A DNA stretch of 64,000 nt from Motiliproteus sp041586615. Its GTDB lineage: Bacteria; Pseudomonadota; Gammaproteobacteria; Pseudomonadales; Balneatricaceae. Under the pieces are notes generated by a model, which was not told the DNA's origin, did no database searches, and was given only the letters and a program-made list of their open reading frames with translations. Positions 16,757-25,717 of this stretch are shown in pieces. A program made the position numbers and the translations under genes. Location: NCBI GenBank assembly GCA_041586615.1, contig JBFGZS010000002.1, positions 1-64,000 on the forward strand, written 5' to 3'. Positions within the stretch are counted from its first letter, which is position 1, and each line of letters begins with the position of its first letter.

Positions 16757-17322
16757 CTATTGATTGGTTGTTACCCGGTAACGGCGACGGTATCGCACCC
16801 ATACTCCTGCTTCCCGCATCAAGCTCCGCGCTTGGTAACGACCAACGGGGTAGCCCAGTATTCGTAGCGCCGCGGCCATGCGTCGAGAGCCATAGGTATG
16901 GTCTGAATTCTTCGCGATAGCTTTGATCAATTGGAGCTTCACTTCACGGTCTAAATCCGGTTCTTGATCTTGGCGCCGCAGGTAGTCGTAGAACCCACTG
17001 CGGGTATCGGCAAAGCAGCTTCACCGAGAAGGTCTTCCTCTTTCGGGCAATGAACTGAAACCTCAGTTCGCGCAGACACCGCAGCTTTTATTGCTCTGGC
17101 GTCAAGTTACCGTTACCCCGGAACGCATCGTTCTCGTCAGCCTGGAACTCTTGGACCCAGCGGCACAACATGTTGGCATTGATCCCCAGATTTCGGGCCG
17201 CCTCCGCACGTGCGTAGCCATGTTCTGTGACCAGCCGGACGGCGTCCTGCTTGAACTCTTTCTTGTAGTTATAGTCTTCCTCGGTTTCAGAGATTATCTC
17301 TTAACCGGGGTGTCCAGCACCA
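16757..17322 (-). mobile_element. Degraded IS3-family element (orfA and orfB fragments)
   Basis: On the minus strand an outer end TGGTGCTGGACACC (17322-17309) resembles IS3-family termini. An OrfA remnant follows, YNYKKEFKQDAVRLVTEHGY down to a TAA at 17088-17090, without a usable start codon. An OrfB N-terminus comes next: RKRKTFSVKLLCR, then in a shifted frame YDYLRRQDQEPDLDREVKL and YGSRRMAAALRILGYPV, stopping at 16757. The catalytic DDE part is gone. It is an inactive relic marking the right boundary of the peptide/aldehyde locus. Confidence 0.75.
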
Positions 17323-17683
17323 TTAGGCCACGTCAGGCCCCTTTTTGTGTACGGTTGATGAGTATTCTCGCCACGGGACCGTTCCTTGTTGGCGTTGCCA
17401 GACGGTCTTTGCTGCGAAGGCGTAGACAGTAATGGTAGTATGTATTGAGGCGGCAACGTAATACCGTGCAAAAAATATCGTCTACAATAGGCGGTTCATG
17501 GATGAATCGTCATGGCGTAAGGCTTGGTTCATGGGATAGTCATGATAAAAAAGATGAATTAGTGCCGCTATCAAGCTGTTTTTTATCAGAATTTAGTTTA
17601 AAAATGAATTAAATGCGCGAATCAAAATTGTTATGGCAGTGATAGAAGGGGCCTGTTTATCACGAAGCTACACCGCAGTTTGG
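17323..17683. other. Intergenic, contains dispersed-repeat copy
   Basis: No gene is seen. Positions 17447-17480 carry, in reverse, the motif ACGGTATTACGTTGCCGCCT that recurs at 19347, 25745 and 60748. Positions 17490-17511 hold a GGCGGTTCAT hairpin related to the one at 22238-22259. Confidence 0.6.
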
Positions 17684-18910
17684 TTACACCTCTTGGCCCT
17701 TAGCACTCGACGCGCGCTCCATATTATCCGAATCAACATAAAGCTCATCCGTCGTACGGATGCTGCCATGCCCTAGGTCTGCCTGAACATGGGCAAGATT
17801 GCGCCCAGCCGCAACCTCCATTGAGGCGCCTGTATGGCGTAACCAGTGTGTCGTGGCGGCGCGAAGTTCTGCAGCCTCTACATCAAAGCCGTCAACCAGC
17901 AAGGAGTGACAACCTTCTTCCAGCGCTATTTCAACGATATTCCGCAACTGCCGGCTGCCAATGCCACGACGTTTTACCCGAGATGGAATAATAGGCTCAC
18001 GAGAATCCTTAGAGGGGAAGGGGGAGAGGCCGCGATGCTGGCGATAACGCTTCAGAAACTGAAGGTATTCATTGGAGATTGAAATATCCCGCTCTTTAGC
18101 CCCTTTGCCGTAGGCGCGAAACCACCAGTTAGCTTCGTGATCGCGATGAAAGTGGGACATGATAGGTGACCAGTTGGGCCGTTCAGATAATTCCGATATC
18201 CTAAGTTTCAGCGACTTCAGGGTGGCAATAACGAAAAGCGTTCTTTCGTGTTGCGAATCAGTATCTGCCAGTTTTATCGCGGAATTGAGTAGGTATTCCC
18301 ACTGCAGACCCGACAGGCGGCGAACCTTATTGATGCCCGTTTCTTGCCTCAGGTAGGGGCAGTTCTTTTTAACAATAGGAATCTGGTTGCCCAGCGCGTA
18401 ATCTTCCGCCATCAAGTAGTTGAAAAAAACGCTGAGATTTGAAAACAGTCCTTGCCAGGATTTCGTATTTAGCCGACTCATTCCTGTGGCCATATTGCGA
18501 AAAGGGCGCCAACGCGAGTTTGGTGCCCGAAGCCCGCCGACACTGAGAAACCGATTGGCGGTGGCATCTGCTTGCCAAAGAGGATCTGGCTTGGCGACAA
18601 AATCGGTGTATTCTTCGAGGTCGCGTCTGCGTAATGTAACGATCGATTTCTTCTTGATTAGCCAGGCCCAGAGTAGCAATCGTTCAGCATCACCCCGGAA
18701 CTTGTCGTAGGTATCCTGACTTTTTTTGCTGTAACTAGATAGGAATTCCTTGGTGTAACGGTAGTCATCGAGGGCGCCGTTAACTTCAAGGCTACACACA
18801 AAGGCTTCAATAGCAGGCGATTGAGGCGGGAAAATTTCGCTACGGGACATTTGATTGAAGTGTTTGGCTGAATCAAACAAGGGAAGCCCGGGAAAGCCTT
18901 TGGCCTGCAT
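17684..18910 (-). CDS. Tyrosine recombinase / phage-type integrase
   Basis: This is a site-specific recombinase of 408 aa. The catalytic C-terminal domain shows R237 (LKLRISEL), a lysine in YGKGAKER, H355 and R358 (THWLRHT), H381 (LGHGS) and the nucleophile Y391 (DELYVD). The N-terminal SAM-like core-binding domain covers about residues 30-180. All catalytic residues are present, so it may be active. It is a lone recombinase next to a perfect 16-6-16 inverted repeat (18988-19025) and decayed cargo, so it probably belongs to an integrated island. It is not an integron integrase: the extra IntI patch is not seen. Confidence 0.88.
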   Translation of the reverse strand: MQAKGFPGLPLFDSAKHFNQMSRSEIFPPQSPAIEAFVCSLEVNGALDDYRYTKEFLSSYSKKSQDTYDKFRGDAERLLLWAWLIKKKSIVTLRRRDLEEYTDFVAKPDPLWQADATANRFLSVGGLRAPNSRWRPFRNMATGMSRLNTKSWQGLFSNLSVFFNYLMAEDYALGNQIPIVKKNCPYLRQETGINKVRRLSGLQWEYLLNSAIKLADTDSQHERTLFVIATLKSLKLRISELSERPNWSPIMSHFHRDHEANWWFRAYGKGAKERDISISNEYLQFLKRYRQHRGLSPFPSKDSREPIIPSRVKRRGIGSRQLRNIVEIALEEGCHSLLVDGFDVEAAELRAATTHWLRHTGASMEVAAGRNLAHVQADLGHGSIRTTDELYVDSDNMERASSAKGQEV

Positions 18911-18987
18911 AAACGATAAACCTCTGATAGTGGCAGTAAACGAATCTACCGAAAACGGTAGTTACTCAAGATGGTACAATTAAGACC

Positions 18988-19025
18988 CCCAGATTACCAG
19001 TAGTGTCTACTACTGGTAATCTGGG
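18988..19025. repeat. Perfect 16-bp inverted repeat with 6-bp spacer, candidate recombination site
   Basis: The arms CCCAGATTACCAGTAG and CTACTGGTAATCTGGG are perfectly complementary around TGTCTA, 78 bp upstream of the integrase start. Two inverted arms around a 6-8 bp spacer is the usual layout of a tyrosine-recombinase core site. A hairpin operator or terminator is the alternative. Confidence 0.7.
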
Positions 19026-19254
19026 AGGTAGTGATACGCAGGCGTATTGACTGCTCTTCTTTATGGTCTCAATAGCCATTCGGCAACGTGCTCGAATCCA
19101 TTGGCGCGTAGAAAAACCGATGAACCATAACGCTCGGCCATCATTATTCCAGGCAACCTCCTGCGATGCTGCGAGCTTACAAACCGCACATCAATCCAAG
19201 CGTTACCCTGTATCTTCTTGCCATACAAGTTGGGCAGAAAATGGTTCAAGTACT

Positions 19255-19385
19255 ATTAACCTGGCATCAACATACCGATCCGTTTGGTCTTTTGATGGCG
19301 ACAAGGCCGGCGCCTGTCCGTCCATGTCTCACATGGCTTATGCCAAGGCGACATTTTTTGCGCGGTATTACGTTGCCGTCTTAAT
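19255..19385 (+). repeat. Dispersed repeat, longest copy
   Basis: The left part, ATTAACCTGGCATCAACATA then CCGATCCGTTTGGTCTTTT, matches 51221-51260 closely. The right part, GGCGACATTTTTTGCGCGG then TATTACGTTGCC, matches 25745-25782 and 60748-60778, and 17447-17480 in reverse. Ends ATTAA...TTAAT suggest a small non-autonomous element with TTAA-type borders. Confidence 0.7.
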
Positions 19386-19723
19386 AATGGCGACGGTGTA
19401 TTTTTAGTTAAAAGCCCTAATGAGTATTTCATACAGCATATGTATTTTGTATTAAGTCTGTAAGGCTAGAGCCCGTGAGCAGGAAGCGATAGTTGTAAGG
19501 CGGCGGCAAGCTCGCTCGGGGATCGGAGATAAAATGGCTTAGACGGACCGGTAAAGTATCGGCTCAGTGCTTGGGGCGTTAGTACTTATTGTCGAGCGAA
19601 CCATAAACGATGACCGGAACTGTCAGGCGTTACACGCCATTGCCGGGCCAGGGATATACGATGCCATTCATGATCGCCATCTAGACAGGCTAATCAGAAT
19701 CCAGAAAGCATGTGAAACGGAGC

Positions 19724-19782
19724 GCGCTACGTGAAATCCATGAGGCAATACGCACAAGATCGCTGCAGATTTCACGTAGCGC
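19724..19782. repeat. 59-bp hairpin element, copy 1
   Basis: A perfect 15-bp inverted repeat GCGCTACGTGAAATC (19724-19738) and GATTTCACGTAGCGC (19768-19782) encloses 29 bp. An element of identical length and similar arms lies at 20173-20231. Its reverse complement aligns best with that copy. Confidence 0.8.
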
Positions 19783-20172
19783 CACACAGCTGATTAACCG
19801 GAGCAGGTATTGGGTTACTACCGTGCTATCTCGGTCTTGAAATGCAAACGCCAAAAAACCGCGCGCTTATAGAGCTACGCATAATATATATTATGTTAAA
19901 TTGGATGCTTATTGTACCCGGGCTGCTGCCGTATCTGTGTGTGGTTTCCAGTTGGCACTGAAACTCAGTTTCACACTACCTGGAATTAGAATCCCCGCAG
20001 TGCATGATCTTGCTCGTGTGTTGGTGCTTACTTTTTTTGGCAGTTCCAGTTAACGATGAAATTCTCATTGCCCAGGCATCCTGTGCCCTGCCGTGCTCAG
20101 TCGTTATTAATTCAGGCGTAATTATGCTGACGCAACAACGGCTCACATTCAGGCTGCAGATTGATTAGGATG

Positions 20173-20231
20173 GCGCTATGTGAAATCTGAGCCTGTTGTG
20201 GCGGTGAATACCTTCAGAATTCGCGTAGCGC
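20173..20231. repeat. 59-bp hairpin element, copy 2
   Basis: The arms GCGCTATGTGAAATC (20173-20187) and GAATTCGCGTAGCGC (20217-20231) are an imperfect inverted repeat related to copy 1 at 19724-19782. The size and spacing are the same, although the centre has diverged. Confidence 0.7.
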
Positions 20232-20496
20232 ATCCTACTTTTGGGCTGAAGTAAAGTTGCGGTTTTATCGGCCCTGCATGTCCAAGCTTGGCGTATTAGG
20301 CATGTACTCTCTAAAAGCCTCATGCCTTTTATATCTAGCGCTCGAGCAAACTTTCCGCGGCGGTCTTGCTTAATCAACGACTAAATGGACAGCAGGACTT
20401 CTCACAGCAAGAGCCAAGCAATGCCGTCTTGCGTGTGAGAATTCAGCAGCTTTTCGTAACGTAAATTCTTATGAGTGACTCATAACCATCTGATTA

Positions 20497-20749
20497 CTAT
20501 TGTTTGTTCTTAGCAATGCTGAGAATATCAAACACCCCCCGGGCAAACCCATTTGCCACTTGCGGGTTACTAAAAACCTGCATCATCTGGCTTTGGTGCG
20601 CCGCGCTGCTGTCCATAACGGCATCATCCAATGCCTTCGGGAAAATCGCCCAGCATCGCCTGTTCGGCAGCATTGTTATTGATCTGCCGCATAACGAAAT
20701 GATTCTCACTTGGCTTTTCTTGGTCGCGCTGACGCAATTGATCAGAGCC
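20497..20749 (-). pseudogene. Remnant of type I restriction subunit HsdR C-terminus (probable)
   Basis: Two minus-strand frames join into one protein tail. One reads LRQRDQEKPSENHFVMRQ then INNNAAEQAMLGDFP. After a one-base shift the other reads KALDDAVMDSSAAHQSQMMQ then VFSNPQVANGFARGVFDIL to the stop at 20497. The combined tail resembles the C-terminal helical end of type I restriction enzyme R subunits. Everything upstream is lost, so it is a fossil of a restriction system in the island. The family call is from memory of HsdR tails. Confidence 0.45.
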
Positions 20750-21042
20750 TTATTAAATCACCTTTGCTCGCTCAGGTGGTTCAGCGGCACCATGCGTTTA
20801 TCTAATACACCGAATATAATGAAATAACTATATGATTTTTATCAGTTAAAGCAGGCGTTTAAGGACTCAGCAAACGGTGTTACCATCAGTCATTGCTGAA
20901 GCTGAGTTGATGGTACCGAGATGGAGGCAGCAGCACCCTCCTCGGCTTAATTCTCAGGGGTGAAAGGTGCGGACACCTGAACTCTCAGCGCCACGTTACT
21001 CGACGTGAATGCTCAAGTTACGACACGAAGGAGTCCCCGACC
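20750..21042 (+). other. Leader region of the DsbA-family gene
   Basis: No gene is seen. The last 170 bases can form small hairpins, for example AGGTGCGGACACCT (20967-20980 region) and CACGT-TACTCG-ACGTG, and contain CTCTCAG-like stretches. I considered a riboswitch but no known aptamer consensus fits. An AAGGAGT ribosome site precedes the ATG at 21043. Confidence 0.3.
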
Positions 21043-21768
21043 ATGATGAAGTGTGATCCTGTCACAGGCGTCTGTCTGCTGCCAGACCAGGACAATCCCG
21101 TTGATTCCGCCGCGCCAGCTGCGCGCCACGGTTGGGCCGTCCACTATATTGGCGACCCAATGTGTTCCTGGTGCTGGGGTCTCTCACCCACCGTTGGCGC
21201 CGTAGAAGCTTTCTGCAAAGCAGAAGGCATCCAATTCTCGATCACCATGGGCGGTCTGCGGGCCGGTGGCGGTGACCTGTGGGCCGCGGCGTTCAAGGAC
21301 TTTCTGGGTAATGAATGGCGCCGCATCGCCCAGACCACGGGTCAGCCTTTCGGCTTCACGCTACTGGATGCCGCACATTTTGATTATGACACCGAACCCT
21401 CCTGCCGCGCCGTGGCAACCGCCAAGCTGCTCCAGGGCCGGAATCACCTTGCGACCTCGACCGTGCTTAAATTCTTTTCGGCGGTCCAGCACAAGTTCTA
21501 TGTAGAGGGACAAGACCCCAAAGTGGCGGATTTCTACGCCAGCATCTGCGCCAGTCTAGCGCTGGATTTTAGTGAATTCCGTGCGGTGTTTGATTCGGCA
21601 GAAGCCCTGGAGGCGGTTCAGCAGGAATTTGTTCGCTGTCGGCAATGGGGTGTGCGCTCCTTTCCGACCCTGCTGCTGGAACACAATGGCAAGATAGAGC
21701 CGCTGGCCGAGGGGTTTGTCACGACAGAGCTCGTACTCACTCGACTGCGGCAAAAGATCGCCGCTTGA
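21043..21768 (+). CDS. DsbA-family (FrnE-like) thiol oxidoreductase
   Basis: This is a 241-aa thioredoxin-fold protein. The redox motif DPMCSWCWGLSP (CSWC) lies near residue 40, the helical insertion follows, and the cis-proline region appears as RSFPTLLLE near 205. There is no signal peptide, so it probably acts in the cytoplasm, as FrnE-type members do. The N-terminus has an extra Cys pair (KCDPVTGVC) that could be a second metal or redox site. The gene precedes ydhR on the same strand by 83 bp. Confidence 0.8.
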   Translation: MMKCDPVTGVCLLPDQDNPVDSAAPAARHGWAVHYIGDPMCSWCWGLSPTVGAVEAFCKAEGIQFSITMGGLRAGGGDLWAAAFKDFLGNEWRRIAQTTGQPFGFTLLDAAHFDYDTEPSCRAVATAKLLQGRNHLATSTVLKFFSAVQHKFYVEGQDPKVADFYASICASLALDFSEFRAVFDSAEALEAVQQEFVRCRQWGVRSFPTLLLEHNGKIEPLAEGFVTTELVLTRLRQKIAA

Positions 21769-21851
21769 GTCGAATCGCTTCACACCCGAATGCGCGGGGG
21801 TTTGATCGCTGCCGCATGCGCGTTATTTTTAAATAGACAAGGAATTGCCTT

Positions 21852-22154
21852 ATGAGCTATATACTTCAGGTTGATTTTCCCTATGCAGGCCCTTGGGGAC
21901 AGTCCATGGCCGAAGCCATGGAGGGTCTTGCACGCTCGATTGCCGAAGAACCCGGGCTTCTCTGGAAAATATGGACGGAGAACGAGGCCGCCGGTGAAGC
22001 AGGCGGCATCTATCTCTTCAAGGATATGTCCAGTGCCGAAGCCTACCTGGCAATGCACACGGCGCGCCTTAAAGGCTTCGGAATTCCTCATGTCAATGGC
22101 AAGATCTTTGCCGTGAACGCAGCGTTGTCGCAGATAGATCACGGACCCGTTTGA
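21852..22154 (+). CDS. ydhR: YdhR-family putative monooxygenase
   Basis: This 100-aa dimeric ferredoxin-like alpha/beta protein is close to E. coli YdhR along its whole length: EAGGIYLF, AYLAMHTARL and the end LSQIDHG. YdhR is a proposed monooxygenase of unknown substrate. An AAGGAATT ribosome site precedes the ATG. It follows the DsbA-family gene and may be co-transcribed. Confidence 0.85.
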   Translation: MSYILQVDFPYAGPWGQSMAEAMEGLARSIAEEPGLLWKIWTENEAAGEAGGIYLFKDMSSAEAYLAMHTARLKGFGIPHVNGKIFAVNAALSQIDHGPV

Positions 22155-22234
22155 AAGCCGCGACGTACAGCCGCGACAAGGCCTTAGCCCCGAAGCCGAG
22201 TTGGCGTTATTGCTACTACTCGTTGCTAATACTA

Positions 22235-22287
22235 ATAGGCGGTTCATGGATGAACCGCCGTAGCATAAAGCCTGGTGCCAGGTTAAT
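22235..22287. repeat. Dispersed hairpin repeat copy
   Basis: GGCGGTTCAT-GG-ATGAACCGCC (22238-22259) is a perfect 10-bp inverted repeat, and a degenerate copy lies at 17490-17511. The reverse-oriented end TGCCAGGTTAAT (22276-22287) matches the left end of the element at 19255. Confidence 0.7.
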
Positions 22288-22484
22288 CGTTCGTCGTATG
22301 GATTAAAACGGACGGGATGGCCGTTATGGAAACTATTGAGCGCCCTCCTCGCTTGCAAAATTCTTGATGCTTTCCCACTGATTTTTACCTGATTCCGTGA
22401 CTTAAAAAACCATCAGTGAGCGTGTCGGAAGGGATAAGCTCGATGGATGCAGAAAAACGGATATCCTTAGCAACGCTTGCCGAG

Positions 22485-22835
22485 TCAGGGGGCTTTACGT
22501 AATGATTTCATTATCGCCGGGGGATTATGGCCTCTGATGACCTGATTATTAATAAGCAGCAGCGGCGTCCCCAAGCCATTCAACTGCTTATACTGGCGAT
22601 AGCCTTCCGAGGACACTTCAATATTATATTCGTAATAGGGAATCTCATTGTGCTCCAGAAATGACTTTGTCTGTTCGCAATACGGGCACCATGATGTCCC
22701 GTAAATAATGACGGGTTCCTTATGCAACGCAGCGAATCCCGGCGTCTGAACCATAAAGGCGTGAATGCTGCCCCGGCCCATGATAATCGCCGTAATGACA
22801 GCAATAATGACCAGAATCCATACGAGCTTCCTCAT
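22485..22835 (-). CDS. Membrane-anchored glutaredoxin-like protein
   Basis: This 116-aa protein has an N-terminal hydrophobic anchor (about residues 4-20) followed by a glutaredoxin fold. WCPYC (residues about 49-53) is the dithiol active site. TPLLLINNQVIRG contains the cis-Pro and glutathione-binding region. It probably faces the periplasm or is tethered at the inner membrane. The partner is unknown. Confidence 0.85.
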   Translation of the reverse strand: MRKLVWILVIIAVITAIIMGRGSIHAFMVQTPGFAALHKEPVIIYGTSWCPYCEQTKSFLEHNEIPYYEYNIEVSSEGYRQYKQLNGLGTPLLLINNQVIRGHNPPAIMKSLRKAP

Positions 22836-22925
22836 TGACGCGCTGTCTTCCTTCTAATAACCGTTATTAACCCACGGGCTAATAAGCCCGCTCAGGGATG
22901 AGTTAACATTGGCCTATAGGCCAAT

Positions 22926-23026
22926 GCGAGGCCCCGCAAAGCCAGCAACTTCGCACCGTAGCGCCAGCTTGGAGGGGACGATGGACAGATAGGTGTGGAG
23001 ACCTATCTGTCCACCAGATTAATAAT
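22926..23026. repeat. About 100-bp dispersed hairpin element, copy 1
   Basis: It contains TGGACAGATAGGT (22982-22994) and ACCTATCTGTCCA (23001-23013), a perfect 13-bp inverted repeat with a 6-base loop. It is preceded by GCAAAGCCAGCAACTTCG and ends in TTAATA. The whole block recurs at 55771-55871. Confidence 0.85.
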
Positions 23027-23049
23027 ACCTGCGTTGCCTTATATGGCGG

Positions 23050-23523
23050 CTAGTCTTTTCCTTCCATGGCGACATAGTTAAGGGTATCAGGCTGGGAAAC
23101 CGGAAAAACTTTATCGTAGGCCAGGGTAAAGGCCATGGTATAGAGGACCACGACGCCCATCAGCGCCATATCTAACAGGAGCGCCTGCCACAGGCTCAGA
23201 CTCAACCACCACATGACAATGGGTAGCGATGTGATCGACAGGAGTAGTTCAAAGCCCAGCGCATGGACTATCCGCCCCTTCAACGACCGATCTGTTGGTA
23301 CTCTGCCGTTCCTTACATCCAACAGATCAAAGCCGTAGTTATAAATAAAATTTAACACCATTGCCTTGAGGCTCAACACTAATGCCAGCAGGCCGGTATC
23401 CAGGCTGTCGCGCTCCAGGGTCCAGGCCAATACGGGGGCAATCATTGCAATCAGCAGCATTTCAAACATCAAGGTGAAGCGAATACGGTCCCACTTACCT
23501 CTAATAACGACCTTGGCGTTCAT
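23050..23523 (-). CDS. PACE-family multidrug efflux transporter
   Basis: This 157-aa inner-membrane protein has four predicted helices arranged as two bacterial-transmembrane-pair repeats. The family landmarks are present: RIRFTLMFEMLL near the start, NFIYNYGFDLLD after helix 2, RIVHALGFELLL in helix 3 and YTMAFTLAYDKVFP at the end. PACE proteins such as AceI export chlorhexidine and short diamines. The substrate here is not known. Confidence 0.88.
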   Translation of the reverse strand: MNAKVVIRGKWDRIRFTLMFEMLLIAMIAPVLAWTLERDSLDTGLLALVLSLKAMVLNFIYNYGFDLLDVRNGRVPTDRSLKGRIVHALGFELLLSITSLPIVMWWLSLSLWQALLLDMALMGVVVLYTMAFTLAYDKVFPVSQPDTLNYVAMEGKD

Positions 23524-23724
23524 CTCTCTCCAAACAACTTGCCGGCCATACTAATCTAATGGGAGATGCTATAGGCACCAACAGAGAGGCATTCACCGCA
23601 TCTGTGGGTCACCAAGCTCAACGATGCGCTAGCAACGGTGAATACGGAGTCAAACTAAATCGGAAAGCGCTGTGCGTCGAAACACAATTAAAAGGCGCTG
23701 CGTGCCGAAAAAATGAGCGCTGTA

Positions 23725-23925
23725 TTAGTGCCCGGTTTCAGTCTCTGCATGGATGATAGCAGCGCTTTGCATATCAACCGCGTCGTCATTGGCTGGCTGC
23801 GCGGCTTCTGCCTTCGCTCGATCGGCCTTAGAGATATAGCGCGGTTTGTTACTGTTCTTTAGTTTCGCGATCTTCTTCTTGTGTCTGGCTATCAGGATCT
23901 GATTGATTTTCTTTTTGCGGTTCAT
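23725..23925 (-). CDS. DUF2986 small basic protein
   Basis: This is a 66-aa protein with a very basic N-terminus (MNRKKKINQILIARHKKK), the conserved NKPRYISKADRAKAEA segment, and an acidic variable tail. This is the DUF2986 pattern found in marine gammaproteobacteria. Its function is unknown. A role with nucleic acid is only suggested by charge. Confidence 0.8.
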   Translation of the reverse strand: MNRKKKINQILIARHKKKIAKLKNSNKPRYISKADRAKAEAAQPANDDAVDMQSAAIIHAETETGH

Positions 23926-24076
23926 GGCGTGCTTATCTCGTTTAGCGGGTCGCTTCTATACAGCGTCAGGCTATGCCGTCGGTTTTGGGTTTATTCGTTG
24001 CGGGCTGGGTGTGTATAAAAAATACAAAATACGTATTGCTCGTGCTTATGCTTTTGGTTTTTACGCTACATTCTGG

Positions 24077-25087
24077 TCAGAATACCAGCTTCATGCCAAT
24101 CCCCAGCGTCTTTTGCTTGCGCGTGTAATCGGACAGGGTGTTCATTGGCCCGTGGTGGTAGCGAATATAGAGAGGCAAATCAGCACCAAAAACGCCTAAT
24201 GGGTGCATCAGTCCTACATCGAACGAATCTGTTTCAAGCCCCTCATCGCCAATAAGCCATTCAAAAGACAGTTCCGAATACTTCCCACCCAGTATGCCGT
24301 TGTGTGTGTACACGAAGCGCATTCTGTCATAGTCCGCTATCTTGGGGTTGTTGGCCGCCGTTGGCCCCCAGTTTACCTTGGAGTCATGATCGAGATAGAG
24401 CTTTGCGCTAACATACAGGTTGGCCTGCTCTGCTAGCTTGATCTTAGTCTCCGCCTGAAGATAATTGGCGCCACGGCTGATGCCATCTAAATATTCACGG
24501 TCACCGTTTTGATGGGCGATCTGCGTCTTCAGTACGCCGGCATCGGTCTCGTCAATTTCGGTAACCTGGCCATTTGAGCGGTGCTCTACGCTAAGCTGCA
24601 GCCACTGAATGAACAGCTGTGGCGTATGGTGTCGGATATATATACCGGGATTGCTGACGCGGTTAACCACCGGGCTTGAGGCTCGGGTGCCCGCATAAAA
24701 ATCAAATTCTCCGGTGTATGCCAGAAAAATTTCGGTTCTGGCTGACCAGTTGTCGATGCATTTTTGCATCTGGGTCAGTGTGTAATCGGGGTAGAGATCC
24801 CGTCCCGGCGTACAGTGCGGACGCGTCAGTAAATAGCGAAATGAATAATGCGCTTCAAGCGCTTGAGCATCACCCGACGTGTGCTGCCAGATCGCATAAT
24901 TGGGCTCAAATGCTTTTAGTCTCGGGCGATACTTGCAGGCATCTTTGGCGGTTGCACTTTGATTACAGACATCCGCCACCTGATCGGCATCAGGAACAAC
25001 TTTACCATCAGCCAGTGCATTACTGCCAAACAGCAACAAGCCAGACGCCAACGCGCAAGTGAAGCCTAAGGGAAAAGGGTATCGCAT
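24077..25087 (-). CDS. pldA: Outer-membrane phospholipase A
   Basis: This 336-aa protein has a signal peptide (about residues 1-26, cleaved after NALA) and a 12-strand-type beta-barrel ending in the outer-membrane terminal Phe. The catalytic set is visible as H169 and S171 in EHRSNGQ and N208 in SRGANYL. It hydrolyses phospholipids in the outer leaflet when the membrane is disturbed and needs calcium. The N-terminal 60 residues of the mature protein contain extra cysteines compared with E. coli OMPLA. Confidence 0.88.
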   Translation of the reverse strand: MRYPFPLGFTCALASGLLLFGSNALADGKVVPDADQVADVCNQSATAKDACKYRPRLKAFEPNYAIWQHTSGDAQALEAHYSFRYLLTRPHCTPGRDLYPDYTLTQMQKCIDNWSARTEIFLAYTGEFDFYAGTRASSPVVNRVSNPGIYIRHHTPQLFIQWLQLSVEHRSNGQVTEIDETDAGVLKTQIAHQNGDREYLDGISRGANYLQAETKIKLAEQANLYVSAKLYLDHDSKVNWGPTAANNPKIADYDRMRFVYTHNGILGGKYSELSFEWLIGDEGLETDSFDVGLMHPLGVFGADLPLYIRYHHGPMNTLSDYTRKQKTLGIGMKLVF

Positions 25088-25229
25088 CCGTTATCTACCT
25101 ATCGGAAATTTGAACGAGCCACATCGACAGGCTCATAGAGGCTAATCTGTGCGGCAGGCGTGACGCGTTGAGTCACACCTGCCTAAAGCTTTCCCGGGGT
25201 TAAACCCAGCTCGATCGATAAGATGGGCG

Positions 25230-25490
25230 TTATTCATCTGCCTCTATTTCAGGCATATCCTTAACCGTTTTAAGGCGCGCCAGTAATTCGTTTCGAACGC
25301 CGTCGTCTATAAGATGCTCCGCTATTTTTTCTGCCGTGTTTTCGTCAACACCTTGGCCTTCTATCATTTCCGCGATGTAATAAAGTACGTCGGTACGGTT
25401 ATCCATATCACGGGCGTGCTTGAGGTCCATATACTCTCCGATCACAAGGCCTTTTTTACTGATAACTTGATGGACCGTTCTTATGGTCAT
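25230..25490 (-). CDS. Small YebG-like protein
   Basis: This is an 86-aa soluble protein with a short beta-rich start (RTVHQVISKKGLVIGEY) followed by two helices (HARDMDNRTDVLYYIAEMI and a second after DENTAEKIAEHL). The layout and KHARDMDNRTDVL resemble the YebG DNA-damage-inducible family, but the match is weak. An AATGGAGCC segment serves as ribosome site. No LexA box was recognised upstream. Confidence 0.5.
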   Translation of the reverse strand: MTIRTVHQVISKKGLVIGEYMDLKHARDMDNRTDVLYYIAEMIEGQGVDENTAEKIAEHLIDDGVRNELLARLKTVKDMPEIEADE

Positions 25491-25717
25491 AGGGGCTCCA
25501 TTACTCCAATTTTAGCCTGCCGAAATCATTGCCACTTCCACACAGCGTCATACGTCTTGTTAACTATGGTTCTCTATTTTCATTGTAACAAATTGATAAT
25601 AAATAATTTTCGTCTTTTTATCCAGGTTGATTCTCATCTGTTGCCAGCGCCACTGCAGCCTTGGCGTGGCGTGCAGTGGTGTCAAAAAGCAGCACGTCGC
25701 AACCAGATTGCGGGATG

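Larger units (their letters stand above)
18911..20496. other. Gene-poor decayed island segment
   Basis: No convincing gene is present over about 1.6 kb. A minus-strand open frame at 19061-19249 (62 aa) is not recognisable and I do not call it. The stretch holds the recombinase-linked inverted repeat, a dispersed-repeat copy (19255-19385) and two 59-bp hairpin elements (19724-19782, 20173-20231). Confidence 0.5.

Noticed and set aside
19061..19249. 62-aa minus-strand ORF
   Set aside because: It has no ribosome site or recognisable similarity, lies among repeats and overlaps a dispersed element.
19724..19782. 59-bp element as an integron attC (59-base element)
   Set aside because: The GTTRRRY and RYYYAAC boxes are missing, and the nearby recombinase lacks IntI features. 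The size match is coincidence.
20930..21042. Glycine-like riboswitch before the DsbA-family gene
   Set aside because: CTCTCAG-like words are present but the conserved aptamer core and pairing are not, and the downstream gene has no glycine link.
24676..25062. 128-aa plus-strand ORF
   Set aside because: It lies antisense inside the phospholipase A gene, whose signal peptide and catalytic motifs are clear.
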